A stretch of 39,606 nucleotides of DNA from an uncultured Burkholderiales bacterium. Its GTDB lineage: Bacteria > Pseudomonadota > Gammaproteobacteria > Burkholderiales > Burkholderiaceae_C. The notes beneath the pieces are model-generated. The model was not told where the DNA came from. It searched no databases and worked only from the letters and a program-made list of their open reading frames with translations. A program made the translations under genes and the position numbers. Below are positions 14,448-23,261 of the stretch, one piece after another. Within the stretch, counting starts at the first letter, position 1. Each line of letters opens with the position of its first letter. The DNA lies in NCBI GenBank assembly GCA_937864005.1, contig CALMIL010000235.1, positions 1 to 39,606 of the forward strand, written 5' to 3'.

Positions 14448-16415
14448 GTGAGTGCCGATGACGTCGTCTCCGACGATCGGCTGAAGGCCGCCGAGCACTT
14501 CATCGAGGAGGAGGAGGGCGCCACCAGCCGGTTCGGCGGCCGTCTCGATCTGCTGATCACCACCCTGCTGGTGGTGATGTCGCTGTTCCATCTGTACGCG
14601 GCGGCGGCCATCGTTCCGACGACCGTGCTGCGGCCGGTGCATGTCGGCTTCGTCCTGCTGCTGATCTACCTCATCTTCCCGGCGACGGCGCGGCTGCGCA
14701 ATCGGCTGATGTGGTATGACGTGCTGCTCGGCCTGCTGGGCGTGGCCACGATCGTCTACATCCTGGTGGGCGGCGACGACTTCTGGGACCGCAGCACCCT
14801 CCCCGACAACTGGGACGTCGCCTTCGGCATCGCCTTCGTGCTGCTGGTGCTCGAGGCCTGTCGGCGCACGACCGGCTGGATCATGCCGTTCGTCGTCGTG
14901 CTGTTCGCCGCCTATGCCTTTGCCGGCCCGATCCTGCCCGGCCAGTGGACGCACCGCGGCTACGATATTTCGAGCATGGTCGGCGTGATGTACATGTCGC
15001 TCGAAGGCATCTTCGGCACGGCGATCGACGTCTCGGCGACGCTGATCATCATGTTCACGATCTTCGGCGCATTCCTGCAGCATTCGGGCGCCGGCAAATT
15101 CTTCCTCGACTTCAGCTTCGCGCTGCTCGGCGGCAAGCGCTCGGGCGCCGGGCGCACCGTCGTGCTGTCGTCGTTCCTGCTCGGCGGGCCTTCGGGCTCT
15201 GGCGTGGCGACGACGGTGACGATCGGCACCGTCGCCTGGCCGATGCTGCGCCGGGCTCACTACGACGCCGATTCTGCCGGCGGCCTGCTCGCGGCCGGCG
15301 GGCTGGGCGCGATCATCTCGCCGCCGGTGCTCGGCGCGGCGGCCTTCCTGATCGCCGAATTCCTGAAGATCTCGTACCTCGACGTGCTGCTGATGGCGTC
15401 GATCCCGACCTGCCTGTACTACCTGTCGCTGTTCCTGATGGTCGAGTTGGACGCCAAGAAGTTCAGCAGCGACGGACCCGCGATGGACGTGCGCTCGGGC
15501 CCGACGGCGCTCCAGCTTGCGGCGAAGTTCTGGTTCCACTTCCTGTCGCTGATCGCCATCGTCGGCTTCATGGTCTACGGCTTCTCGCCGCTGATGTCGG
15601 TGTTCTGGGCCACCGTCACGGCCTTCGTCGTCAGCTTCTTCAGCCGCGAGACGGCGATGTGGCCGCCCAAGCTGATCGCCGCGCTTGCCGACGGCTCGAG
15701 GCAGGCCTTGAACGTCGCGGCCACCTGCGCCGCGGCCGGCGTGATAGTCGGCGTCGTCGGCAAGACCGGGCTGGGCCTGAAATTCAGCTCGATCGTCATC
15801 GACTATGCGGGCGGCAATCTGCTGCTGACGGCCATCTACACGTCGCTGATCGTCTGGGTCATCGGCCTGGCGGTGCCGGTGACGGCGAGCTACATCATCT
15901 GCGCCGTGATCGCTGCGCCTGCGCTCACCAAGCTCGGCGTTCCCGACTATGCCGCGCACATGTTCATCTTCTACTATGCGGTGCTATCCGAAGTTTCGCC
16001 GCCGACGGCGCTGTCGCCGTTTGCCGCGGCCGCGATCACCGGCGGTGACCCGTACAAGACGACGATGCAGTCGTGGAAGTACACGCTGCCGGCGTTCCTG
16101 CTGCCGTTCGTCTTCGTGCTCGATCCGGCCGGCGCCGGGCTGCTGCTCAAGCCTCCGGCGGGCGTGTCGTGGTGGGAGGTCGCATGGATCGTTGCCACCG
16201 CGTCCGCCGGCATCGCCGCACTGGCCTGCGGCGCGCAGAACTGGGCCCTGCTGCGCTGCCGCTGGTGGGAACGCTTCGCCTTCATCGTCGCCGGCCTGCT
16301 GCTCGTCTACCCGAGCGCCTGGGCCGACGCGGTGGGCCTCAGTCTGATTGCACTGGCGCTGCTGATGCAGTGGCTGCGAAGGTCGCCAGGGAGCCTCAGC
16401 CCCGGGAGCGCTTGA
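14448..16415 (+). CDS. TRAP transporter fused small/large permease (4TM/12TM)
   Basis: A ~655-residue inner-membrane protein joining a DctQ-like four-helix small subunit (first ~180 residues) to a DctM-like large subunit. This fused form usually partners TAXI binding proteins, as here. Typical DctM stretches include a glycine-rich region around LLGGPSGSGVATTVTIGT and AAGGLGAIISPPVLGAAAF. The start is uncertain. GTG at 14448 has GAG seven bases upstream. A TTG at 14436 would overlap the TGA of the binding-protein gene by four bases and add four residues. Either way translation is probably coupled. It converges with the GNAT gene; the 118-bp gap holds a hairpin at 16433-16452. Confidence 0.93.
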   Translation: MSADDVVSDDRLKAAEHFIEEEEGATSRFGGRLDLLITTLLVVMSLFHLYAAAAIVPTTVLRPVHVGFVLLLIYLIFPATARLRNRLMWYDVLLGLLGVATIVYILVGGDDFWDRSTLPDNWDVAFGIAFVLLVLEACRRTTGWIMPFVVVLFAAYAFAGPILPGQWTHRGYDISSMVGVMYMSLEGIFGTAIDVSATLIIMFTIFGAFLQHSGAGKFFLDFSFALLGGKRSGAGRTVVLSSFLLGGPSGSGVATTVTIGTVAWPMLRRAHYDADSAGGLLAAGGLGAIISPPVLGAAAFLIAEFLKISYLDVLLMASIPTCLYYLSLFLMVELDAKKFSSDGPAMDVRSGPTALQLAAKFWFHFLSLIAIVGFMVYGFSPLMSVFWATVTAFVVSFFSRETAMWPPKLIAALADGSRQALNVAATCAAAGVIVGVVGKTGLGLKFSSIVIDYAGGNLLLTAIYTSLIVWVIGLAVPVTASYIICAVIAAPALTKLGVPDYAAHMFIFYYAVLSEVSPPTALSPFAAAAITGGDPYKTTMQSWKYTLPAFLLPFVFVLDPAGAGLLLKPPAGVSWWEVAWIVATASAGIAALACGAQNWALLRCRWWERFAFIVAGLLLVYPSAWADAVGLSLIALALLMQWLRRSPGSLSPGSA

Positions 16416-16432
16416 GACCCGAGGCGCAAGTC

Positions 16433-16452
16433 CTCGCGCGGCAGCGCGCGAG
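16433..16452. terminator. Possible hairpin terminator between TRAP and GNAT genes
   Basis: CTCGCGCG (16433-16440) and CGCGCGAG (16445-16452) form a perfect 8-bp stem with a GCAG loop, 17 bp after the permease stop codon. No T run follows on either strand. Confidence 0.35.
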
Positions 16453-16533
16453 ACTGATGTCGCATGCGGACTTCGTTCAGGAAGCGCGCTCCACGGTCGT
16501 CGTGCCGAGCGCACCGCGCGCCGACCGGCCGCT

Positions 16534-17109
16534 TCAGCGATCCGCCAGCCTGGCGTAGACGCAGGTGTTGCGAAGGCTGCCGTCTGGTGCGCGCCGTTCG
16601 CGCCGCAGGAGGCCTTCGAGCGTGAAGCCGCAGCGCTCGGCGACGCGGCGCGAGGCGAGGTTCTCGGCGTCGGTGATGATCTCGATCCGCTCGGCCGCGA
16701 GCGCCTCGAATGCGAAGGCCACGAGGCGCGTCACCGCTTCGGTGACGTAGCCCTTGCCGGATTCGGAGCTTCGTACCCAGTAGCCGACCTCGGTCTTTGG
16801 CACGTCCCAGACCGTGCGGTGCAGGCCGCAGACGCCAATCAGGCAACCCGACTCCTTCGCGAACATCAGAAAGGGCAAGTTCCTTCGGGTCAGGAAGTTC
16901 GATTCAGCATTGCGGCAGAAGACCTCGGCCGATTCGCGCGTCTGCTCTTCGGCGACCCACGGCAGCGAAGCAAGAAAGCGCCTGAGTTCGGGCAGCGACT
17001 CGACGATCGTCTCGTGCAGCGCCGCACCGTCCCCACTTCGCGGGCTGCGCAGCAGTAGCCGCTGGCTCTGGATCGCCGCCGGCAGGTCGAGAAGAACCGG
17101 GTTCTTCAT
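16534..17109 (-). CDS. GNAT N-acetyltransferase (RimJ/RimL type)
   Basis: A 191-residue acetyl-CoA-dependent acetyltransferase. It begins with the RimJ/RimL-like RLLLRSPRSGDGAALHE. It carries the acetyl-CoA binding region VGYWVRSSESGKGYVTEAV (the RxxGxG/A loop appears as SSESGKG) and the C-terminal ENLASRRVAERCGFTLEG. Enzymes of this group acetylate N-terminal residues of ribosomal proteins or small amines; the substrate here is not predictable. It lies 51 bp downstream of hpaI in the same direction and may be read through from the hpa operon, although its function need not relate to it. Confidence 0.9.
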   Translation of the reverse strand: MKNPVLLDLPAAIQSQRLLLRSPRSGDGAALHETIVESLPELRRFLASLPWVAEEQTRESAEVFCRNAESNFLTRRNLPFLMFAKESGCLIGVCGLHRTVWDVPKTEVGYWVRSSESGKGYVTEAVTRLVAFAFEALAAERIEIITDAENLASRRVAERCGFTLEGLLRRERRAPDGSLRNTCVYARLADR

Positions 17110-17160
17110 CGCTTGTCGATGCTGCCATGCATCGCTGCGTTCCGAACCGGTCCGCTTCGG

Positions 17161-17955
17161 CTAATAGGTCGACGCCGGCAGGCCGCCGCCAGGCTTGAAG
17201 CGCTGCGCGAGTGCGCGCGCGGCGTTGACGAGCAGGCTCGAATCCAGACCGACGGCGACGAAGAGAGCGCCGGCATTCAGATACTGCTGGGCGAGCGCCG
17301 GGTCGGTGGCGAGGATGCCGGGGGCCTTGCCGGCGGCGCGCACCGTCGCGATGCCTTCGAGGATCGCGCGCTGCACCTCGGGATGGGTCGGCTGGCCGCG
17401 AAAGCCCATCGATGCCGACAGGTCGGCCGGCCCGAAGAAGACGCCATCGACGCCTTCGGTGGCGGCGATCGCGGCGAGGTTGCGCATCGCCTCGACCGTC
17501 TCGGCCTGCACCAGCAGGCACATCTGCGCATCGGCCTGGTGCAGATAGTCGTCGACCTGGCTCCAGCGCGACGCGCGCGCCAGCGCCGCACCCATGCCGC
17601 GAATGCCTGCCGGCGCATAGCGCATCGCGCGCACCATCAGCGCGGCGTGCTCGGGGGTGTCGATCATCGGCACGAGCAGCGTCTGCGCGCCGATATCGAG
17701 GTACTGCTTGACGAGCGCGACGTCGCCCTGCACCGGGCGCACGATCGGATGGACGGGGTAGGGCGCGACGGCACGCAACTGCTCGAGCACGCTGCGCGGG
17801 TCGTTCGGCGCGTGCTCGCCGTCGAGCAGCAGCCAGTCGAATCCGGTGGAAGCGAGCGCTTCGGCCGTGTTGGCGCTCGCCAGGCCGGCCCACAGGCCGA
17901 TCTGCGGCCGGCCGGCGCGCAGGGCGTCGCGAAAGGTGTTCTGTGCGATCTGCAT
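17161..17955 (-). CDS. hpaI: 4-hydroxy-2-oxoheptane-1,7-dioate aldolase
   Basis: A 264-residue class II pyruvate aldolase that splits 4-hydroxy-2-oxoheptanedioate into pyruvate and succinate semialdehyde, the last step of homoprotocatechuate degradation. Key residues align with the E. coli enzyme at a constant +3: H48, R73, E152 and D178 (metal ligands in QAETVEAM and FFGPADLS). [11 protein letters not shown] and the GIRGMG loop are also typical. It is the last hpa gene, 60 bp after hpaH. Confidence 0.95.
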   Translation of the reverse strand: MQIAQNTFRDALRAGRPQIGLWAGLASANTAEALASTGFDWLLLDGEHAPNDPRSVLEQLRAVAPYPVHPIVRPVQGDVALVKQYLDIGAQTLLVPMIDTPEHAALMVRAMRYAPAGIRGMGAALARASRWSQVDDYLHQADAQMCLLVQAETVEAMRNLAAIAATEGVDGVFFGPADLSASMGFRGQPTHPEVQRAILEGIATVRAAGKAPGILATDPALAQQYLNAGALFVAVGLDSSLLVNAARALAQRFKPGGGLPASTY

Positions 17956-18015
17956 GGTCTGCCTCGCAGGGTCAGCGGGAGAGGAAAGGGTTGGCCAGGC
18001 GCATGCCGCGGCGCC

Positions 18016-18819
18016 TCAAACGAAGCGAAACGATACCGTGCCGAGCGCTCCGTAGTCGGCGTGGAGCGTGTCGCCGGCAACTGCGGTCGTCGGCCGCGTG
18101 AACGAGCCGGCGAGCACGACGTTGCCGGCGTCGAGCTGCTCGTCGTGCGGCGCGATCTTGTTGGCGAGCCAGGCAACGCCCGTTGCCGGGTGGTTGAGCA
18201 CGCCGGCGGCAAGCCCGGTCTCCTCGATCACGCCGTTCTTGAACAGCATCGCGCCGGCCCAGCGCAGGTCGATCGCGTCGGGCCGCACCGGCCGCCCGCC
18301 GAGCACGATGCCGGCGTTGGCGGCGAAGTCCGAGATCGTGTCGAAGACCTTGCGCGGCGCCTTGGTCTCGCGGTCGAACTGCTCGATGCGCGCATCGATG
18401 ATCTCGAGCGCCGGGCTCACGTAGTCGGTCGCGGCGAGCACGTCGAAGAGCGTCACGCCCGGCCCCTTCAGCGGCCGGCCGAGGATGAAGGCGAGCTCGA
18501 CCTCGACGCGCGGCGCGATGAAGCGGTCGATCGCGATGTCGGTGCCCTGCTCGAAGAACATGTCGTCCATCAGCGGCGCGTAGTCGGGCTCGGTGATCTG
18601 GCTCGCCTGCTGCATCGCGCGCGACGTGAGGCCGATCTTGCGGCCCTCGATGCTGCGGCCGTCGGCGATTTCGAGCGCGACCCAGGCGCGCTGGATCGCG
18701 TAGCCGTCGGCGACCGTCATCGACGGATGGCGCCGCGAGAAGTGGCGCAGTGGTGTGCGCGTCTTGCGCGCGTCGTAGAGCTCGCGTGCGAGCTGCGTGA
18801 TCGTCGGCGTGTCCAGCAT
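18016..18819 (-). CDS. hpaH: 2-oxo-hept-4-ene-1,7-dioate hydratase
   Basis: A 267-residue enzyme adding water to 2-oxohept-4-ene-1,7-dioate to give the HpaI substrate. It belongs to the FAH-like hydratase group, with [12 protein letters not shown], the metal-binding ExE of [11 protein letters not shown] and a later [10 protein letters not shown]. The ATG at 18819 gives the normal family length. The reading frame stays open further upstream, but that part overlaps hpaF in another frame. It starts 5 bp after the hpaF stop codon, so the two are probably coupled. Confidence 0.95.
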   Translation of the reverse strand: MLDTPTITQLARELYDARKTRTPLRHFSRRHPSMTVADGYAIQRAWVALEIADGRSIEGRKIGLTSRAMQQASQITEPDYAPLMDDMFFEQGTDIAIDRFIAPRVEVELAFILGRPLKGPGVTLFDVLAATDYVSPALEIIDARIEQFDRETKAPRKVFDTISDFAANAGIVLGGRPVRPDAIDLRWAGAMLFKNGVIEETGLAAGVLNHPATGVAWLANKIAPHDEQLDAGNVVLAGSFTRPTTAVAGDTLHADYGALGTVSFRFV

Positions 18820-18824
18820 GGATC

Positions 18825-19232
18825 TCAGCCCTTCGGTGCGAACAGCGCGTGCAGGTTGCCGAACCTGGCATCGTAGACCTCCTGGCCCTCGTCGATCTGC
18901 AGCGTAAGGCCGAGACGGCGCCGCTCGAGGAGCGGTGCGAAATGCGCCCGCGCCACGGCGGCGAGCGCATCGCCCGCCGCCTCGAGCGTCGCCGCGCTGC
19001 GGCCGCGCCCGATGCGCAGATTGAGGTAGACGAAGCCATGTTCGCCCGAGCCGTCGGCCACCGCGGCGTGCGCCGCCGGGTAGGCCAGCACGCGCACGCC
19101 GCCGGTCGGAAAGACCTGCCGGCCGGCCTCGTCGCGCACCGCGAGCATCGCATCGGCAAGCCTGCGGCAAAGCATCGTCATATCGGTCTCGGCGTCGAGG
19201 CCGGGGGTGTAGAGCACGACGAGGTGCGGCAC
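18825..19232 (-). CDS. hpaF: 5-carboxymethyl-2-hydroxymuconate delta-isomerase
   Basis: A 135-residue tautomerase-superfamily enzyme that isomerises 5-carboxymethyl-2-hydroxymuconate in the homoprotocatechuate pathway. I chose the GTG start at 19232. It yields (M)[10 protein letters not shown], placing the catalytic proline at position 2, as required in this superfamily, and has GGAG about 9 nt upstream. A longer frame upstream exists but would bury the proline. It lies 16 bp after hpaD and 5 bp before hpaH. Confidence 0.92.
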   Translation of the reverse strand: MPHLVVLYTPGLDAETDMTMLCRRLADAMLAVRDEAGRQVFPTGGVRVLAYPAAHAAVADGSGEHGFVYLNLRIGRGRSAATLEAAGDALAAVARAHFAPLLERRRLGLTLQIDEGQEVYDARFGNLHALFAPKG

Positions 19233-19248
19233 GTGCGAAGTCTCCGCC

Positions 19249-20166
19249 TCAGAGCCGGCCGCCCGCCAGCGCCGGTGTGCTGGGGTCGCCGATGCCCGAT
19301 AGATGTGCCGGCATCGGCGAGACCGGAAAGATCGCATTGATCTGGCCGGTGCCCGAACTCGGGAAGTAGGGCGTGACGATATCGACGCCCTGGTCGTAGT
19401 GGTTCCAGCCGAGCGCGCCAAGCAGCATCGCGGTATCGTGCATGAAGCCCTCGCCGTGACCCTTGGCGGCGTACTCGGGCAGCATGTCGCAGAAGTCGCG
19501 CCATTCGCCGCGCTGCCACATGCCGACCACGTCGTGGTCGAGCCGCTCGAGGAAGGGGCTCCAGATCCTGTCGCGATAGGCGTCGGCGCTGCCGTTCTGC
19601 GCGAAGCGGTGGCTGAGCGATCCGCTCGCGAAGATCGCGACGGTGCCGTCGTAGCGATCCTCGATTGCGCGCCGGATCGCCCAGCCTAGGCGCGCGCTGT
19701 CGGCAAGGTAGTGCACCGTGCACAGCGCCGAGACCGAGACCGCCTTGAAGTGGCGATCGTTGTTCATGTAGCGCATCGGCACCAGCGTGCCGTACTCGGG
19801 CGCGAGCGTCGTCGCCGGATGGGCGCGCGTGAAGACACCCATTGCGGTCGCGACCTCGGCGATCAGCGTGCCGAGCGCCGGGTTGCCGTCGAGCTCGAAG
19901 GGCATGTTGCTGATGAAGTGCGGCAGCTCGTTGCTCGTATAGACGCCGCTCCAGTGCGGCGCGCAGTTGACGTGATAGTCGGCGTTGACGAGCCAGTGGG
20001 TATCGAAGACGACGATGGTGTCGACGCCGAGCGCACGGCAGCGGCCGCCGATCTCGATATGGCCGTCGATCGCCGCCTGTCGTTTGCCTTTGCTCGGGCC
20101 GTCGAGCTCGCTCAGGTACATCGACGGCACGTGCGTGATCTTCGCGGCGAGCGCGAGCTTACCCAT
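19249..20166 (-). CDS. hpaD: 3,4-dihydroxyphenylacetate 2,3-dioxygenase (class III extradiol)
   Basis: A 305-residue iron-dependent ring-cleavage enzyme of the LigB superfamily that opens homoprotocatechuate to 5-carboxymethyl-2-hydroxymuconate semialdehyde. Likely iron ligands are H12 (AAKITHVPSM), H57 (VVFDTHW) and a glutamate in GHGEGFMHD. FASGSLSHRF is another family signature. AGGAG precedes the ATG. The hydroxylase that would supply its substrate from 4-hydroxyphenylacetate (hpaBC) is not in the window. Confidence 0.95.
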   Translation of the reverse strand: MGKLALAAKITHVPSMYLSELDGPSKGKRQAAIDGHIEIGGRCRALGVDTIVVFDTHWLVNADYHVNCAPHWSGVYTSNELPHFISNMPFELDGNPALGTLIAEVATAMGVFTRAHPATTLAPEYGTLVPMRYMNNDRHFKAVSVSALCTVHYLADSARLGWAIRRAIEDRYDGTVAIFASGSLSHRFAQNGSADAYRDRIWSPFLERLDHDVVGMWQRGEWRDFCDMLPEYAAKGHGEGFMHDTAMLLGALGWNHYDQGVDIVTPYFPSSGTGQINAIFPVSPMPAHLSGIGDPSTPALAGGRL

Positions 20167-20202
20167 GGCGGGCTCCTGGTGTGGGATCGAATCCGCGCAT
20201 CG

Positions 20203-21660
20203 TCACGTTCCCCAGCGCGGCAGGTGGTGGCTGCCGAGCGAGACGGCGACATTCTTCGGCTCGAGGAAGACCTCGTAGCTCCAGGTGCCGCCTTCGCGCC
20301 CGGTGCCGCTCGCCTTCGTGCCGCCGAAGGGCTGGCGCAGATCGCGCACGTTCTGGCTGTTGACGAAGCACATCCCGGCCTCGATCGCCGCGGCGACGCG
20401 GTGCGCGCGGCCGAGGTTCTCGGTCCAGACGTAGCTCGACAGCCCGTAGGCGATGTCGTTGGCCTGGCGAATCGCGTCGGCTTCGTCGTCGAACGGGATC
20501 AGGCAGGCGACGGGGCCGAAGATCTCCTCCTGCGCGATGCGCATCCGGTTGTCGACGTCGGCGAAAACCGTCGGCAGCACGAAGTTGCCCTTCGCGACGT
20601 GTGCCGGCACGTCCGGCGCGTCCAGTCCGCCGCACAGCAGCGTCGCGCCTTCCTTAGTGCCGAGCTCGATATAGCTGCGCACCTTGGCCAGATGCCCCTG
20701 GCTGATCATCGGGCCGACGATCGTCTTCTCGACGAGTGGGTCGCCGACCGCGATGCGCTTCGCGCGCGCGACGAACTTCGCGGCGAAGTCGGCGTAGATC
20801 GACCTTTGCACGAGGATGCGGCTGCCGGCGGTGCAGCGCTCGCCGTTGTTGGAGAAGATCATGAAGACCGCGGCGTCGAGCGCGCGCTGCGGGTCGGCGT
20901 CGTCGAAGATCACGAACGGGCTCTTGCCGCCGAGCTCCATGCTGAATTTCTTCAGGCCCGCCGTCTGCACGATGCGATTGCCGGTCGCGGTGCTGCCGGT
21001 AAACGAGATCGCGCGCACGTCCGGATGCCGGCACAGCGGCTCGCCGGCATCGCGGCCGTAGCCGTGCACGACGTTGAGCACGCCGGGCGGAATGCCCGCT
21101 TCGAGCGCGAGTTCGCCGAGCCGCGCGGCCGTCAGCGGCGACAGCTCGCTCATCTTCAGCACCGCGGTATTGCCGAAGGCGAGCGCCGGCGCGACCTTCC
21201 ACGTCGACGTCATGAACGGCACGTTCCACGGGCTGATCAGCGCGCAGACGCCGACCGGGTGGTACAGCGTGTAGTTCAGGTGCGTCGGCGTCGGATAGGT
21301 GTGGCCGTCGACGCGGGTGCACATCTCGGCGAAATAGTGGAAGTTGTCCGCCGCGCGCGGGATCAACTGCCTGCCGGTCTGCGCGATCACCTGCCCGGTG
21401 TCCATCGTCTCGGTGCGCGCGATCTCGGACGCCTGGGCGGCGATCAGGTCGCCGAGCCTGCGCAGGAGGCGGGCGCGTTCGGTCGCGGCAAGCCCGGCCC
21501 ACTTCGGGAAGGCGGCCTTCGCGGCGGCGACCGCGGCCTCGACCTCGGCTTCGCCGCCGCTTGCGACCTCGGCCAGGATCTCCTGGTTCGACGGATCCAC
21601 GGTCTCGAAATAGTCGCGGCTCTTGACGGCCTGGCCGTCGATCAGATGCTCGATGCGCAT
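20203..21660 (-). CDS. hpaE: 5-carboxymethyl-2-hydroxymuconate semialdehyde dehydrogenase
   Basis: A 485-residue NAD-dependent aldehyde dehydrogenase. Catalytic residues are intact: N146 (ISPWN), E242 (MELGGKSPF) and nucleophile C276 (NGERCTAGS). The nucleotide site FTGSTATG is also present. It oxidises the HpaD product to the dicarboxylic acid handled by HpaF. AGGAG lies about 9 nt before the ATG at 21660. Its place between hpaG2 and hpaD matches the classical hpaGEDFHI order and separates it from the many other aldehyde dehydrogenases of similar sequence. Confidence 0.95.
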   Translation of the reverse strand: MRIEHLIDGQAVKSRDYFETVDPSNQEILAEVASGGEAEVEAAVAAAKAAFPKWAGLAATERARLLRRLGDLIAAQASEIARTETMDTGQVIAQTGRQLIPRAADNFHYFAEMCTRVDGHTYPTPTHLNYTLYHPVGVCALISPWNVPFMTSTWKVAPALAFGNTAVLKMSELSPLTAARLGELALEAGIPPGVLNVVHGYGRDAGEPLCRHPDVRAISFTGSTATGNRIVQTAGLKKFSMELGGKSPFVIFDDADPQRALDAAVFMIFSNNGERCTAGSRILVQRSIYADFAAKFVARAKRIAVGDPLVEKTIVGPMISQGHLAKVRSYIELGTKEGATLLCGGLDAPDVPAHVAKGNFVLPTVFADVDNRMRIAQEEIFGPVACLIPFDDEADAIRQANDIAYGLSSYVWTENLGRAHRVAAAIEAGMCFVNSQNVRDLRQPFGGTKASGTGREGGTWSYEVFLEPKNVAVSLGSHHLPRWGT

Positions 21661-21684
21661 GAAATGCTGCTCCTGTGCCCGCGC

Positions 21685-22452
21685 TCAGCGCCCGAACGCG
21701 GCGTCGCCGACGAGCGTATTGACGAGGCGGCCGATGCCGTCGATCTCGCAGACCACCTCGTCGCCCTCGTTGACGTTGACGACGCCGTCGGGCGTGCCGG
21801 TGAGGATCACGTCGCCCGCCTGCAGCGTCATGAAGCCACTCAGGTACTCGATCAGCGCGGAAATGTCATTGACCATGTCGGAAGTGTGGCCCTGCTGCGT
21901 GACCTTGCCATTGACGAGGGTTCGCAACCGCAGGTCGTGCGGGTCGGCAATGTCGGCGGCATTGACGAACCAGGGGCCGAGGACGGTCGCGCCATCGCGG
22001 TTCTTCACGCGCAGGTTGGGGCGGTACCAGTTCTCGAGATAGTCGCGGATCGCATAGTCGTTGCACACCGTATAGCCGGCGACATGGTGCATCGCATCCG
22101 CCGCCTTCACGCGCCGTGCGGTGGCGCCGATGACGACCGCGAGTTCGCATTCGTAGTGCATGAAGGCCACGCCCTGCGGCCGGCGCGTGAAGCCGCGGTG
22201 GCCGATCAGGCTGCCGGGGCCCTTGAGGAAGACGAGCGGCTCGTCGCGTGCGGTGACGGTCAGCTCCTTCGAGAGTTCCTTCACGTGGTCGGCATAGTTC
22301 AGGCCGAGGGCGATGATCGTTCCGACCTCGAACGGCGGCAGCCAGACCACGTCCGCTTCGGCGAGCACCCGGCCGTCGGCCAGGCGCAGCCCGGCGGGGT
22401 CGGGCGTGGCGGCGTGGATCGCACCGCCGTAGGCAACGCGCGCGGTCTTCAT
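21685..22452 (-). CDS. hpaG2: HpaG2: homoprotocatechuate isomerase/decarboxylase, C-terminal-type subunit
   Basis: A 255-residue FAH-family protein equivalent to the C-terminal half of the fused E. coli HpaG. It decarboxylates 5-oxopent-3-ene-1,2,5-tricarboxylate and isomerises the product. Metal ligands are present: E101 and E103 (HYECELAVVIG) and D132 (VCNDYAIRD). FLKGPGSLIG and VILTGTPDGV are family motifs. Its ATG overlaps the hpaG1 stop by four bases (ATGA), so the two are translated together and probably form one enzyme. Confidence 0.94.
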   Translation of the reverse strand: MKTARVAYGGAIHAATPDPAGLRLADGRVLAEADVVWLPPFEVGTIIALGLNYADHVKELSKELTVTARDEPLVFLKGPGSLIGHRGFTRRPQGVAFMHYECELAVVIGATARRVKAADAMHHVAGYTVCNDYAIRDYLENWYRPNLRVKNRDGATVLGPWFVNAADIADPHDLRLRTLVNGKVTQQGHTSDMVNDISALIEYLSGFMTLQAGDVILTGTPDGVVNVNEGDEVVCEIDGIGRLVNTLVGDAAFGR

Positions 22453-23141
22453 GCCGGCACGCCTTCGGTGACGACGCGGCCTTCGAGGGTGCCGATCGGC
22501 TCGCAGTCGATTGCGAAGGATTGCCCCGCAGCGCAGCGCGGCGCGTCGGCGGCGCTGCCTGCCATCAGGATATCGCCCGGCGCGAGGGTCATGAATTCGG
22601 AGACGTCCTGCAGCAATTGCGCGATGGGCCGCAGCATCCCGCCGGTGGACGCTCGATGGACGACTTCGCCGTCGATGCGCACGCGCAGTTCCAGGCCTTG
22701 CGGATCGGCAATCGCCGCGGCCGGCACGACGCGCGGGCCGACGAGGCACGAACCGTCGCGCGCCTTGAAGCTCACATTCGGCCGATACAGGCTCGGCTGC
22801 GGCAATCCCAGGTCAGCGACGAGCGTCCAGCCGGCGATATGCGCCGCGGCGTCGGCGGCGCGCACCCGGCATGTGGCGCGCCCGATGACGACGGCGAGCG
22901 CGGCGCCGATTTCGAAGGCATTGCCACCGGCCGGCAATTCGACCACCGCGCCGCTCGTGCGCAGCGTATTGCGTGGCTTCAGGTAGAGCACCGGGGCCCT
23001 CGGCGGCGCCTTGTACGGCGGCGCGCTTGCCGCGGCGCCGAGCGCCGCGAGCGCCTGCGGGTCGTTCAGCAGCGTGCCGTAGACGATGCCCGACAGGTGC
23101 CACGGCGCGAATTCGAACCGCAACGGGAGGGGCGGCAGCAT
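22449..23141 (-). CDS. hpaG1: HpaG1: N-terminal-type HpaG subunit with degenerate metal site
   Basis: A 230-residue FAH-family protein matching the N-terminal half of fused HpaG. Compared with HpaG2, the ExE metal pair is replaced by G79 and A81 (FEIGAALAVVIG), while the later aspartate (VADLGL) remains. It probably binds metal poorly or not at all and may act as a structural or isomerase partner of HpaG2. The ATG at 23141 has GGTGAG about 10 nt upstream; a GTG at 23156 lacks a ribosome site. It is the first gene of the operon, transcribed from the promoter at 23183-23212. Confidence 0.88.
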   Translation of the reverse strand: MLPPLPLRFEFAPWHLSGIVYGTLLNDPQALAALGAAASAPPYKAPPRAPVLYLKPRNTLRTSGAVVELPAGGNAFEIGAALAVVIGRATCRVRAADAAAHIAGWTLVADLGLPQPSLYRPNVSFKARDGSCLVGPRVVPAAAIADPQGLELRVRIDGEVVHRASTGGMLRPIAQLLQDVSEFMTLAPGDILMAGSAADAPRCAAGQSFAIDCEPIGTLEGRVVTEGVPA

Positions 23142-23161
23142 CGGGTGAAAGCTCACCGGGG

Positions 23162-23190
23162 TTGAATCGCTAACATGTGAGCAATATACT
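23162..23190 (+). promoter_or_regulatory. hpaR promoter (sigma-70 type)
   Basis: -35 TTGAAT (23162-23167), a 17-bp spacer and -10 TATACT (23185-23190), directed at hpaR. The left operator palindrome lies inside the spacer. The predicted start near 23197 falls in the right operator. Confidence 0.7.
23170..23181. promoter_or_regulatory. Left HpaR operator, CTAACATGTGAG
   Basis: A 12-bp palindrome with one mismatched pair and core ACATGT, within the hpaR promoter spacer and over the predicted hpaG1 start site. The same core recurs 23 bp to the right. Confidence 0.7.
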
Positions 23191-23212
23191 CGCTCACATG
23201 TGAGTGAGTCAA
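23183..23212 (-). promoter_or_regulatory. hpaG1-G2-E-D-F-H-I promoter (sigma-70 type)
   Basis: On the minus strand: -35 TTGACT (23207-23212), an 18-bp spacer and -10 TATATT (23183-23188). Its -10 overlaps that of the hpaR promoter, so polymerase cannot occupy both. The right operator lies in its spacer. Confidence 0.72.
23193..23204. promoter_or_regulatory. Right HpaR operator, CTCACATGTGAG
   Basis: A perfect 12-bp palindrome in the spacer of the hpaG1 promoter and over the predicted hpaR start. Its centre is 23 bp (about two helical turns) from the left operator, so two MarR-family dimers would sit on nearly the same face. Confidence 0.72.
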
Positions 23213-23261
23213 GCGCCATGACGACATCCGGTTCATCGCCCGTCTTGCGCGGGATCGCCGC

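Noticed and set aside
19350..19380. A third GGGAAGTAG match inside hpaD
   Set aside because: The left half-site and 4-bp spacing are missing and it encodes YFPSSGTG of the enzyme; no -10-like box at the expected distance was found.
22449..22452. The hpaG split as a sequencing frameshift
   Set aside because: Each half starts and stops at a natural domain edge, with an ATGA overlap and its own start; a frameshift would leave a truncated domain.
19711..22986. A 1091-codon plus-strand frame opposite hpaD, hpaE and hpaG
   Set aside because: Composition is dominated by Arg, Ala, Val, Asp and His without a domain; the opposite strand carries complete catalytic motifs of four known enzymes.
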